This document shows, one piece after another, positions 1 to 7,573 of a stretch of DNA of 64,000 nucleotides (within the stretch, counting starts at the first letter, position 1; every line of letters starts with the position of its first letter). This stretch comes from Clostridia bacterium (GTDB lineage Bacteria; Bacillota; Clostridia; Oscillospirales; CAG-272): positions 28,913 through 92,912 of the forward strand of contig JAFQEJ010000055.1 of assembly GCA_017399105.1 (NCBI GenBank), read 5' to 3'. The notes below the pieces were generated by a model. The model made no database searches, had not been told where the DNA came from, and worked only from the letters and a program-made list of their open reading frames with translations. The position numbers were made by a program, and so were the translations under genes.

Positions 1-485
1 GCACCATGCCCGAGATTGATAATATTGAGACGTTCGGCGAAAAGCTGACCGATATCCTGCGCGATTATTATGCCGAGGGAGTACGCCACTTTATATGCGG
101 CGGCGCTGTCGGCTTTGATATGGTTGCGGCAACCGCTGTAGTCAATCTCAAGCGCAGACTGCCCGATATCTGTCTCACCATCGCCATCCCCTGCAGAAAT
201 CACGATGCCAAGTGGTCGATGGCAGACAGGGAGCGATTTGCCCGCATCCTTGAGCGTGCCGATGTGGTGCGTTATATTTCGGCGGCATATCACCCCGGCT
301 GTATGCATGAGCGCAACCGATTCATGGTGGACAACAGCCGCTATCTGATCTGTTATCTCGGCAGGGACAGCGGCGGCACCTATTATACCTACAGCTACGC
401 AAAAAAGAAGGAGCTCAGCATCCTGAATATCTATCCCTTCAGCTACAGGGGATCCCACGGACTGCTTTCTAAAGGAGAATTATAA
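1..485 (+). CDS. SLOG-domain (YpsA/DUF1273-type) protein, 5' end outside window
   Basis: The readable part (about 160 residues) matches the Rossmann-like SLOG fold of the YpsA/DUF1273 family. It shows FICGGAVGFDMVAA (nucleotide-binding glycine motif), a beta strand ending in IAIPC, a W-x3-DRERFARIL helix, and RYLICYLGRDSGGT near the end. The family usually begins with a strand ending in TGHRP; that part is absent and the frame stays open to base 3, so the gene very probably starts upstream and the ATG at 6 is internal. Known members are thought to bind nucleotide-like ligands; the ligand is unknown. It overlaps the next gene by one base (TAATG), so the two are probably translationally coupled. 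Confidence 0.8.
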   Translation, partial: TMPEIDNIETFGEKLTDILRDYYAEGVRHFICGGAVGFDMVAATAVVNLKRRLPDICLTIAIPCRNHDAKWSMADRERFARILERADVVRYISAAYHPGCMHERNRFMVDNSRYLICYLGRDSGGTYYTYSYAKKKELSILNIYPFSYRGSHGLLSKGEL

Positions 486-1426
486 TGAAATTAACCACAA
501 TCACCCTGAATCCCGCCCTCGACCGCACCATGTACTTTGATTCAGCCTTCCTTGCGGGTGAGCTGAACCGCGCATCCTCTTCCATGCTGTCGCTTGGCGG
601 CAAGGGCATCAATGTCTCGCGCGTCGCAAAGCTCATGGGGCATGACACCGAGTGCATCTCCTTCTGCGGCGGTCGGAACGGCGAGATCATGCGCGCCATG
701 CTTGCCGAAGAAGGCATCCCCGCACGATTGTTTTCCACAGCCTGTGAATCGAGAATGAATCTGAAGATGATCGATAAAAACGGCGGCTGTACCGAGGCAA
801 ATGAGCGCGGCGGCCCTGTTACCGAAAGCGAAATGAAGGCGCTGACCGATCGACTTTTCGACAGCTTTTCCACAGACTGTGCACAGGTTTTTGCCCTTGG
901 GGGAAGTATTCCACAGGGTGTGGAAAAGTCTGTGTATAAATTGCTGACAACCCTGTTGAAAAGTCGCGGTGCATATGTGATACTCGACTGTGACGGCGAG
1001 GCATTGAAGCATGGACTTGAAGGGGCTCCCCACCTGATCAAACCGAATCTTTTCGAGCTTTCCCTGCTGGTGGGAAGAGAGTTATCCACAACCGGAGATG
1101 CTGTGGAAAATGCCTCCCGCATCTATGGGGAAACAGGCACGTCTGTGCTGTGTACACTCGGTGGAAAAGGCGCACTTCTTGCCTGTGAGCGGGGTGTTTG
1201 CACAGTCACTTCTCCACAGGTTCCCCTGCGCGGCTTTACGGGAGCCGGCGACACCTTCCTTGCCTCCTTTGTCTGCGCCACCGCGGAAGGAAAGAGCATC
1301 GAGGACGCGCTTGCCTTTGCTTCCTCCACCGCCGCGGTGAAGGTGACTCTCCCCGGAACCGAGCTGCCCGAACGTGAGATGATGGGGAAATATCTCGGCG
1401 AGATCGAGACAAAATGGGTGAGATAA
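485..1426 (+). CDS. PfkB-family sugar-phosphate kinase, 1-phosphofructokinase-like
   Basis: A 313-residue PfkB/ribokinase-family enzyme of the FruK/LacC branch, which phosphorylates fructose-1-phosphate or tagatose-6-phosphate with ATP. It opens with TLNPALDRTMYF (residues 7-18), has the first PfkB signature GGKGINVSRVAKLMG near residue 38, and the ATP/catalytic signature GFTGAGDTFLASF near residue 250, where the Asp of GAGD is the catalytic base. Length is normal. A clear AAAGGAG ribosome site lies at 471-477, inside the end of the preceding gene. No PTS transporter or DeoR regulator is adjacent, so the substrate is uncertain. The coding sequence carries a striking number of DnaA-box-like 9-mers (see findings). 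Confidence 0.88.
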   Translation: MKLTTITLNPALDRTMYFDSAFLAGELNRASSSMLSLGGKGINVSRVAKLMGHDTECISFCGGRNGEIMRAMLAEEGIPARLFSTACESRMNLKMIDKNGGCTEANERGGPVTESEMKALTDRLFDSFSTDCAQVFALGGSIPQGVEKSVYKLLTTLLKSRGAYVILDCDGEALKHGLEGAPHLIKPNLFELSLLVGRELSTTGDAVENASRIYGETGTSVLCTLGGKGALLACERGVCTVTSPQVPLRGFTGAGDTFLASFVCATAEGKSIEDALAFASSTAAVKVTLPGTELPEREMMGKYLGEIETKWVR

Positions 1427-1530
1427 AGGAACCTCAGGTTTCTGTCGATTCTCCCCTGCCGATTGAATAAAAATTGCTGATTTAAACTGCATACGATATC
1501 CATGACAACAACCAACGAAAGGACACACCA

Positions 1531-2763
1531 ATGAACACAACAAAATCCGAACTTGAAGCCCTTCTTGCGCCCTACGGTCAGACACAGCTTCTGCGCTTCT
1601 GGGACACCCTCGATGATGCGGGGCGCGAAAAGCTGGCGGGACAGATCAAAAATATCGACTTTTCTCTTCTGAAGCTGCTGGAAAAGGAAAATCACGCGGT
1701 GGAAAAGGGCGAGCTTGCTCCCCTCGGCTGCATGACGCTGGCTGAGATTGCCAAACAGCGCGATGTCTGCGAAGAAAAGGGCATCGAAATGATCAGACAG
1801 GGAAAGGCTGCGGCTGTACTTCTTGCCGGCGGACAGGGAACAAGACTGGGCTCGGACGGCCCCAAGGGCACATACAACATCGGTCTGACAAGGGATGTTT
1901 TTATCTTCCAGCGTCTGATTGAAAATCTGATGGATGTGACAACCAAAGCAGGCGCATGGATTCCGCTGCTGATTATGACCAGCGACAAGAATCACGAGGA
2001 GACGGTGCGCTTCCTCACCGAAAAAAAGTTCTTCGGCTACAATCCCGACTATGTGATCTTCTTCATGCAGTCGATGGCTCCCTCGGTGGATTATAACGGC
2101 AAGATTCTGCTCGAAGCACCCGATTCGATCTCGCTCTCTCCCAACGGCAACGGCGGCTGGTTTGCATCCATTCAGCGCGCCGAACTGCTTCCCAAGCTGA
2201 AGGAGATGGGCGTAGAATATTTCAACGTTTTCGCGGTAGACAATGTGCTCCAGCGTATCTGCGATCCCTGCTTCCTCGGTGCCACCGAGCTTGGCGGTTA
2301 TGACGGAGCGGCAAAGGTGGTTCGCAAGAACGCACCCGATGAGCGAATCGGCGTACTCTGTCTCGAGGACGGCATGCCCAGCATTGTGGAATACTACGAG
2401 ATGACCGAGGAGATGACCACACTCCGCGACAAAGACGGCGAGCTTGCCTATGCATTCGGTGTGATTCTCAACTATCTCTTCCGTGTTGATCATCTGGAGG
2501 AGATTTCCTCAAGCAAGCTTCCCACACATATTGTGGAAAAGAAGATTCCCTATGTGGATAACGACGGAACTCTGATCAAGCCCGACTCCCCCAACGGCTA
2601 CAAGTTCGAGACGCTGATTCTCGACATGGTGCATCTGATGAACTCCTGTCTCTCCTATGAGATTGTGCGCGAGCATGAATTTGCGCCCATCAAGAACAAA
2701 ACCGGCATCGATTCGGTTGAAAGCGCAAGAGAGCTGCTGAAGGGCGAAGGATATACGCTGTAA
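1531..2763 (+). CDS. UDP-sugar pyrophosphorylase, UDPGP/UAP1 family
   Basis: A 410-residue nucleotidyltransferase of the eukaryotic-type UDPGP family, which makes UDP-GlcNAc, UDP-GalNAc or UDP-glucose from UTP and a sugar-1-phosphate. The nucleotide loop LAGGQGTRLGSDGPKG lies at 98-113, with the GTRLG and PKG residues intact. Further family signs are IMTSDKNHEET, FFMQSMAPSVD, and NGNGGWFASI followed by FNVFAVDNVL. This family is distinct from bacterial GlmU/GalU. The start follows GAAAGGA. Together with the preceding PfkB kinase it suggests cytosolic sugar-phosphate and nucleotide-sugar metabolism. The UAP1 versus UGP preference cannot be read by eye. The gene ends at a strong terminator. Confidence 0.85.
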   Translation: MNTTKSELEALLAPYGQTQLLRFWDTLDDAGREKLAGQIKNIDFSLLKLLEKENHAVEKGELAPLGCMTLAEIAKQRDVCEEKGIEMIRQGKAAAVLLAGGQGTRLGSDGPKGTYNIGLTRDVFIFQRLIENLMDVTTKAGAWIPLLIMTSDKNHEETVRFLTEKKFFGYNPDYVIFFMQSMAPSVDYNGKILLEAPDSISLSPNGNGGWFASIQRAELLPKLKEMGVEYFNVFAVDNVLQRICDPCFLGATELGGYDGAAKVVRKNAPDERIGVLCLEDGMPSIVEYYEMTEEMTTLRDKDGELAYAFGVILNYLFRVDHLEEISSSKLPTHIVEKKIPYVDNDGTLIKPDSPNGYKFETLILDMVHLMNSCLSYEIVREHEFAPIKNKTGIDSVESARELLKGEGYTL

Positions 2764-2768
2764 TGTTA

Positions 2769-2802
2769 AAAAGCGAACGATGAAGATGTCGTTCGCTTTT
2801 TT
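2769..2802 (+). terminator. Rho-independent terminator after the UDP-sugar pyrophosphorylase gene
   Basis: A 12-bp perfect stem (AAAAGCGAACGA at 2769-2780 pairing with 2789-2800) with an 8-base loop, running into T residues, begins 6 bases after the stop codon. Confidence 0.85.
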
Positions 2803-2806
2803 GATT

Positions 2807-2827
2807 TGGTATAATTTATGGTATAAT
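2807..2827 (+). promoter_or_regulatory. Tandem extended -10 elements before the sigma-factor gene
   Basis: Two TGG-TATAAT hexamers in a row (hexamers at 2810-2815 and 2822-2827) follow the terminator. No good -35 box is at the right distance, which fits extended -10 promoters. Farther down, TTGAACCTTTT near 2851 could be an ECF -35 box for self-activation, but this is weak. Confidence 0.45.
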
Positions 2828-2921
2828 CGTATTAAAAATATTTGTTTTACCTTGAACCTTTTAATATCAATAAACAACATAATATGTGAAACCGGTTTTA
2901 ATAACACGACAGGAGGAACAT

Positions 2922-4208
2922 ATGGAACAAGAAGCATCTTTTGAAGCATTGCTGAAAAAGCATCGTGTTGTTGTAGAGCGATATATTAATTTTAGGTTGC
3001 CAAGCATCTTTGATGCCGATGATGTGATTCAGGAAACATACTATGCAGCTTATATTGGTTACGAAAAACTTCGAAATAAAGAATTATTCAAGCCTTGGAT
3101 ATTATCTATTGCACGAAATCAATGTAATTTATGGTTTCGTAAAAAATACGGTAACGAGTTGATTTTATTAGATGCAATCCCGGATATAGCTGACACCGAT
3201 ACAACAGAAGATGATACCGCGTATCAGGTTTTGAATTTGTTACCCAAAGATTCTGCGGAACTGTTAATGCTAACGATGCAAGGATATAAGCAAAGTGATA
3301 TTGCGAAACGCTTGAATATTCCGATAGGCACTGTAAAGAGTCGCTTGCATTACGCGCGAAAACGATTTCGTTCTATGTGTACCCCGGAACAGATTTTGAT
3401 GTTTGAGAAAGGAAGAAAGATTATGACAAAGAAAGATTATACCTGCGGCTTTCCCGAGATCATGCCTACTCTCATTCTTAAGGAAAGCTCTCATCCATTT
3501 TTCGAAGTAAAATGTGCAGACGAATCCTTTATTGTACCGATTGTTGGAAATAAAAATTCGGAAGGAACATATCGTCGTAATAAGCTTGCATTAGTGTCTA
3601 CTTGCTATGTTCCCAAAGCAGCTATGATACATGAGGTTGCAGGTGTTAAAATTCGCAGAGATACCTACAATATAAGGGCTGGAAAACTTTATAAAAATGA
3701 AAAAATCTGGTTCTCACAGCTTACCGATGAATACATTCGTGATCTTGCGACAATTGATTGTGATTGCGACGAAGATGATGATTTTCCTACGTCGATATAC
3801 ACTTTTCTGGAAGAAGATTATGATGTAATTGTCAACGGAAACGACCGGATTCATGGCAGACCTTTGCTTATCAAAGAGAATCCTCCCAGAATTGTTGATG
3901 ATAAAATTTATATTGACGAATATAATATCCGATACACAATGGGTACATTTGATGTTACAATAGGTGAAAGAACGTTTGAGACGATCAAATTTATCCGCGT
4001 CCAAAATAACAACAATATCACTGAAAATTACGTTGATGCAAAGGGCAGACTTGTTTTAATGCGTTGGTATGAATCGGTTGATTGCATCAGACAAACCGAA
4101 TGGTACACCGATGACTTCAAGGAACACATTGCCAACAATCCTAAATTGATTGTCAATGATATTGAATACCGTTTGGTTGAAACCCGTATCAGCGAATATG
4201 CACTCTAA
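2922..4208 (+). CDS. ECF-like sigma-70 family factor with a long C-terminal domain
   Basis: The start at 2922 is chosen for its AGGAGG site at 2911-2916; an earlier in-frame ATG at 2886 has none. Residues about 10-70 form sigma region 2 (DADDVIQETYYAAYIGYEKL), and about 110-160 form region 4 with a helix-turn-helix (QGYKQSDIAKRLNIPIGTVKSR). Both fit a short ECF-type sigma factor of some 165 residues, but the protein goes on to 428. The extra 260 residues begin YTCGFPEIMPTL, contain an acidic stretch (DCDCDEDDD) and look beta-rich; I recognise no family. Such a domain may sense a signal or act as a built-in anti-sigma. The gene is clearly richer in AT than its neighbours, which suggests transfer. 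No separate anti-sigma gene is adjacent. Confidence 0.85.
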   Translation: MEQEASFEALLKKHRVVVERYINFRLPSIFDADDVIQETYYAAYIGYEKLRNKELFKPWILSIARNQCNLWFRKKYGNELILLDAIPDIADTDTTEDDTAYQVLNLLPKDSAELLMLTMQGYKQSDIAKRLNIPIGTVKSRLHYARKRFRSMCTPEQILMFEKGRKIMTKKDYTCGFPEIMPTLILKESSHPFFEVKCADESFIVPIVGNKNSEGTYRRNKLALVSTCYVPKAAMIHEVAGVKIRRDTYNIRAGKLYKNEKIWFSQLTDEYIRDLATIDCDCDEDDDFPTSIYTFLEEDYDVIVNGNDRIHGRPLLIKENPPRIVDDKIYIDEYNIRYTMGTFDVTIGERTFETIKFIRVQNNNNITENYVDAKGRLVLMRWYESVDCIRQTEWYTDDFKEHIANNPKLIVNDIEYRLVETRISEYAL

Positions 4209-4214
4209 TCCTCC

Positions 4215-4236
4215 CCCCGCCTCGCGCGGGGTTTTT
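4215..4236 (+). terminator. Rho-independent terminator after the sigma-factor gene
   Basis: A GC-only stem (CCCCGC at 4215-4220 with GCGGGG at 4226-4231) is followed by TTTTT, directly after the stop codon. Confidence 0.85.
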
Positions 4237-4254
4237 CTTTGATTTCTGCATATG

Positions 4255-4289
4255 AAAAAAGGGCTGTCGCATTTGCAATGCGTCAGCCC
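4255..4289 (-). terminator. Terminator of the rpmH-jag operon, copy of the GGGCTG palindrome repeat
   Basis: Read on the minus strand, a 29-base palindrome (GGGCTGACGCAT ... ATGCGACAGCCC) ends in TTTTTT about 65 bases after the jag stop. It is a standard intrinsic terminator. The same palindrome recurs at 37498, 45051, 52986 and 53114. Confidence 0.85.
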
Positions 4290-4354
4290 ATGGATATTTG
4301 ATTTTGCCGCTAAATTTTGTACGCCATCAAAACTCAGCTTCTGTTTCATCCATC

Positions 4355-4990
4355 TCAGTTGTCGAGATAAATCACAATTTTGCGGTTGTTTTCCGCACCG
4401 ATCGAATTGGTGGTCACACCTGCAATTCCCTGAATTTCGGAGTGAATGATCCGTCTTTCATAGGGATTCATCGGCTCAAGCGCAATGCTTCTGCCGTACT
4501 TCTTGACCCGAGCTGCCATTCTGCGTGCCAGCGCGCGGAGAGTCTCCTCTCTCTTCGCTCTGTAATCACCGATGTCAACCGTGATCTTGGTGTAATCATC
4601 CTCATTCTCGCGCTCGCTCTTCTTGTTTGCCGCAAGGCTTGCAAGATACTGCAGAGAATCGAGGGTGTCACCGTGGTGACCGATGAGAATGCCCGCATCA
4701 TCACCGTTGATCTTGATGGTAGCCGCACCGTCGCTCTCTTCAAGCTCGGCATCGGCATCAAGATCCATGTCGTCAAGCAGTGTGCATACAAAATTATAGG
4801 CGACCTCGGCAGGCGAAGGCGTGTAGCGTACAATCACCTTTGCCATAACCTCACCGAGTCCGAGAAAGCCTTTCTTCGGCGCGGTCAGAACCTCATATTC
4901 GACCTTGCTTACGTCAACGCCAAGCTCGAGCGCTCCTGCTTCAACAGCAGCCTCAACGCTCTTGCCCTGCGCCGTAACTTCCATTTTCAT
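4355..4990 (-). CDS. jag: Jag/KhpB RNA-binding protein (SpoIIIJ-associated)
   Basis: A 211-residue protein with the three Jag parts in order: an N-terminal Jag domain (KMEVTAQGKSVEAAVEAG, then APKKGFLGLG near residue 40), a KH domain (GDDAGILIGHHGDTLDSLQYL, carrying the GxxG loop), and a C-terminal R3H domain (LEPMNPYERRIIHSEI). Family members bind RNA with KhpA and influence cell elongation and division in Gram-positives. The ATG at 4990 is preferred because AAAGGTGAG lies at the right distance; the GTG three codons earlier lies inside that site. It is the last gene of the rpmH operon, 22 bases after yidC. Confidence 0.95.
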   Translation of the reverse strand: MKMEVTAQGKSVEAAVEAGALELGVDVSKVEYEVLTAPKKGFLGLGEVMAKVIVRYTPSPAEVAYNFVCTLLDDMDLDADAELEESDGAATIKINGDDAGILIGHHGDTLDSLQYLASLAANKKSERENEDDYTKITVDIGDYRAKREETLRALARRMAARVKKYGRSIALEPMNPYERRIIHSEIQGIAGVTTNSIGAENNRKIVIYLDN

Positions 4991-5020
4991 AAATCTCACC
5001 TTTGTGAATTTTCGGTTATT

Positions 5021-6178
5021 TTACTTGTTGTCTTTGCCTTCAGAAGATTTGTCATCCTCATCCTTCAGCGGAACCTGACCGATCAGCTCGTTTCCGCCGC
5101 CGTTCTTTGCAGCTTTTCTTGCTTCCTTCTCAGCCTTTTCTTCAGCCTGCTGAGCCTCGTAGGCAGCCATGTACTCCTCATCGTCAATGCGATGGAGCGA
5201 GCGCACCAGCTTCTTGTCGCCCGAGGTAGCGGTCATGCCGCTGCCCTTCTTCTTCTTGGAGGGCTTTCCGCCGTATTCGCGCTCAGCCGCCTTGTAATCC
5301 TCCTCGGTAAAGGTGGGATAGGGCAGAATCTTAGTCAGAATGAACTGCTGCACAACGCCGAGAATGTTCTGGAAAATCCAGTAAACACCCAGCACCGCCG
5401 GAACAGAGAAGGAAATCCATACGCTCATGAGAGGCATGGTAAAGTCCATGATCTTCATGGAGGCATTGCTCTGCGCATCCTGCTGAGGCTGATACATCAG
5501 CTTGCGGTTGAGGATCATGCTGCTGTAGCTGAATACAAAGGTCAGCACGGGAACCAGCAGCAGCCAGCCGGGCTCGGAAAGATTGGGCACCTGAGACAGG
5601 TCAAAGCCTGTGCCGAACACATTGAAGTTGGGAAGCTCTGCAGCCGAAGCGATGGTCATTCCATTAATATCACCGAAGGAAGCGAAATTCTGCTTCATGA
5701 TCTCGACAACCTGGATCTGGGAGAGCACCTGCTTTTCGGCAAGCTGAACAATTTCACCGGCGCGTGTGGTGATGTTGGTGATGACCTCGGCAGACTGGAG
5801 GCAGAGATACTTCAGCGGATTGGTAACCACATGATAGAGCGAGAAAAGGATAGGCATCTGAAGCAGCATGGGAAGACAGCCACCCATGGGGTTGAAGTTC
5901 TCCTTCTGATAGAGAGCCATGATCTCTTCCTGCATTTTCTGCTTGGTCACGTTGTCGTCGCGTCCGGCATACTTGCTGCGGATAGCCTGTTCCTTGGGAC
6001 GGAGTGAGGCCTGCTTGACCATGTTCTTCTGCTGTTTCCATCCGAGGGGGAAGAGTAATACCTTGATGACAATGGCAAAGAGCAGGAGTGCGATTGCGTA
6101 GTTGTTTGTCAGTGCGTAGCTGACCCGGATAATAAACCCGAGCGGGACATTCAGAATGTCGAAAATGTTTTCAAACAT
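5021..6178 (-). CDS. yidC: Membrane protein insertase YidC/Oxa1/SpoIIIJ
   Basis: A 385-residue Oxa1-family insertase that places proteins in the cytoplasmic membrane. It shows an N-terminal segment (YAIALLLFAIVIKVLLFPLG), the cytosolic helical hairpin (KQQKNMVKQASLRPKEQAI through LYQKENFNPMGGCLP), and later membrane segments near WLLLVPVLTFVFSY and MPLMSVWISFSVPAVLGVYW. The C-terminal tail is long and charged (GKPSKKKKGSG, then many Glu/Lys). An extended, soluble-looking loop lies between the first segments and LSEPGWLLL. Unlike Gram-negative YidC it lacks a large N-terminal periplasmic domain. It is a single copy in this window, so it could also serve the SpoIIIJ role in sporulation. Confidence 0.95.
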   Translation of the reverse strand: MFENIFDILNVPLGFIIRVSYALTNNYAIALLLFAIVIKVLLFPLGWKQQKNMVKQASLRPKEQAIRSKYAGRDDNVTKQKMQEEIMALYQKENFNPMGGCLPMLLQMPILFSLYHVVTNPLKYLCLQSAEVITNITTRAGEIVQLAEKQVLSQIQVVEIMKQNFASFGDINGMTIASAAELPNFNVFGTGFDLSQVPNLSEPGWLLLVPVLTFVFSYSSMILNRKLMYQPQQDAQSNASMKIMDFTMPLMSVWISFSVPAVLGVYWIFQNILGVVQQFILTKILPYPTFTEEDYKAAEREYGGKPSKKKKGSGMTATSGDKKLVRSLHRIDDEEYMAAYEAQQAEEKAEKEARKAAKNGGGNELIGQVPLKDEDDKSSEGKDNK

Positions 6179-6206
6179 CGATTTTTTCCTTTTGCCATTT
6201 TAATAT

Positions 6207-6431
6207 TCAGTTTTTTTTGCGTTTGGGTACGGGGTCATATCCGCCGCGCCCGAAGGGATTGCATCGCAGAATCCGCCAAAGGGACAGTGCAAGTCCTATA
6301 ATACAGCCCCATTCGGAGATTGCCTCGATGGCATACTGACTGCATGTGGGTGTAAACCGACAGCAGGGGGCTTTCAGCGGGGAGATATATCTGCGATAGC
6401 AGGTAATGAGCCATATCAAAAGACGCTTCAT
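6207..6431 (-). CDS. yidD: Membrane protein insertion efficiency factor YidD
   Basis: A 74-residue YidD protein with the family cysteines and motif [16 protein letters not shown] and the C-terminal [14 protein letters not shown]. An amphipathic N-terminal helix ([17 protein letters not shown]) is expected to lie on the membrane. It assists YidC-dependent insertion. Its ATG overlaps the rnpA stop by four bases (ATGA), so translation is probably coupled. Confidence 0.95.
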   Translation of the reverse strand: MKRLLIWLITCYRRYISPLKAPCCRFTPTCSQYAIEAISEWGCIIGLALSLWRILRCNPFGRGGYDPVPKRKKN

Positions 6432-6868
6432 GTCGCTTGGCTCCCGCCGACATCCGCTTTTGCAGAAGTCTGTTGTGCCGCATCCTTTATGGGAGTCTCA
6501 GCCATCCCCAGCTTTTTCAGGCTGCGGAGAAGCTCTCTGTAAATATCGCTCGATTTTGCACCGACCGCCGCCTCGCGCGCGACGATAACGATCAGATGAC
6601 CTCCTCGGACATGAAGCTCACGGTCTGCAAGCCTGTAGCCCTCGCGGAGGATTCGTTTTACCCGATTGCGCACAACGGCGCCGCCAAGCTTTTTGGTAAC
6701 GGTAAGACCGATGCGGTTCACCTTGATTTTCTGCGGGTGAGCCTTTCTCAGCGCCGCTGCCTTTCTGTCGGGAAGCACATAGAGAACGCAGTATTTTCCT
6801 GCCTGTTTTCTGCCCTTCGCGTAAACCTTGCCATAAAGGTGGTTTTCGCAGATGGCTCTGAACTTCAT
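6428..6868 (-). CDS. rnpA: Ribonuclease P protein component
   Basis: The protein subunit of RNase P, which trims tRNA 5' ends with the rnpB RNA. The RNA-binding signature [26 protein letters not shown] lies in the middle, with the RNR pattern intact, after the N-terminal F-x-Y-strand region. At 146 residues it is longer than the usual 110-125, owing to a C-terminal tail ([17 protein letters not shown]) of low complexity that overlaps the yidD start. It lies 171 bases after rpmH. Confidence 0.93.
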   Translation of the reverse strand: MKFRAICENHLYGKVYAKGRKQAGKYCVLYVLPDRKAAALRKAHPQKIKVNRIGLTVTKKLGGAVVRNRVKRILREGYRLADRELHVRGGHLIVIVAREAAVGAKSSDIYRELLRSLKKLGMAETPIKDAAQQTSAKADVGGSQAT

Positions 6869-7039
6869 CCTGGCACTTCCTTTCGCTTACCTCAGCATTC
6901 AATCGGGCGGACAGAGTCCGGACGGTAAATTCGGACAATATCCCGACGCTGAAAAAACCGCTGATCGGATGGCTGAACTTGGGTCAGTGCTCCTTCGGCG
7001 GCTTTCAGCATATCAAATGGCAGCCAATGCTGCATCAAC

Positions 7040-7174
7040 TCAATATGTGAGTCTGGCTCTTGCCTTCATACGTCTTCTCTTGAGAACTTTTCTGCCGTTG
7101 GCGGTGCTCATTCTCTTTCTGAAGCCGTGCTCCTTCTTTCTCTGGCGCTTCTTGGGCTGGTATGTTCTAAGCAT
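7040..7174 (-). CDS. rpmH: 50S ribosomal protein L34
   Basis: A 44-residue protein starting [18 protein letters not shown] and ending [12 protein letters not shown], which is the whole L34 sequence. The longer open frame starting at 7282 is rejected because L34 begins at this ATG and GAGGTG lies 4-9 bases before it (7178-7183). First gene of the rpmH-rnpA-yidD-yidC-jag operon. Confidence 0.95.
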   Translation of the reverse strand: MLRTYQPKKRQRKKEHGFRKRMSTANGRKVLKRRRMKARARLTY

Positions 7175-7297
7175 TTTGGCACCTCGCTTTCTTATGTGGG
7201 AAGCCGTGCGCGCTCCCCGATATTTCAAGCCGCCTCTGAAATGCTCTCCACCGGTGAAATACCGATCGAGACTGCGGCTCATTTTGCGACACTTTCA

Positions 7298-7327
7298 ATT
7301 ATATACCGATTTCACACCCTTTGTCAA
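7298..7327 (-). promoter_or_regulatory. rpmH operon promoter
   Basis: On the minus strand TTGACA (7322-7327) and TATAAT (7298-7303) are separated by 18 bases, both perfect sigma-A hexamers. The leader to the rpmH ATG is about 115-120 bases. Confidence 0.8.
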
Positions 7328-7367
7328 GAGCTTTTTTATCTTTTTCCGAAAATTTAATAATATAGCC

Positions 7368-7396
7368 TTGATTAAGTTTCTTCTTTATGATATAAT
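7368..7396 (+). promoter_or_regulatory. dnaA promoter
   Basis: TTGATT (7368-7373), 17 bases, TATAAT (7391-7396), facing dnaA and back-to-back with the rpmH promoter. The rest of the 399-base rpmH-dnaA gap is AT-rich. I see no perfect TTATCCACA box in it, unlike the dnaA-dnaN gap. Confidence 0.75.
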
Positions 7397-7573
7397 ATAA
7401 CAGGATTTTAGTATGGATTTTTCGGTAATTTTTTTTTGAGAATCGGGCGATCCGGAGTCTTGATCGGATATATGGAGAGTTTATTCAGCTGAAAGAAGAT
7501 CTTCTCAATCCATATCGCGAACAAGTTACGCCGGGCACCTCCATTCCCCAGGACCTCACAAAGGAGTGACAAC

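Noticed and set aside
1123..2493. Long minus-strand frame (456 codons) across pfkB and the UDP-sugar pyrophosphorylase gene
   Set aside because: It mirrors two genes with clear family motifs and shows no domain of its own; low-complexity residues are as expected for an antisense frame in GC-rich codons.
4298..6007. 569-codon plus-strand frame over jag and yidC
   Set aside because: jag and yidC on the minus strand are certain; this frame is their shadow.
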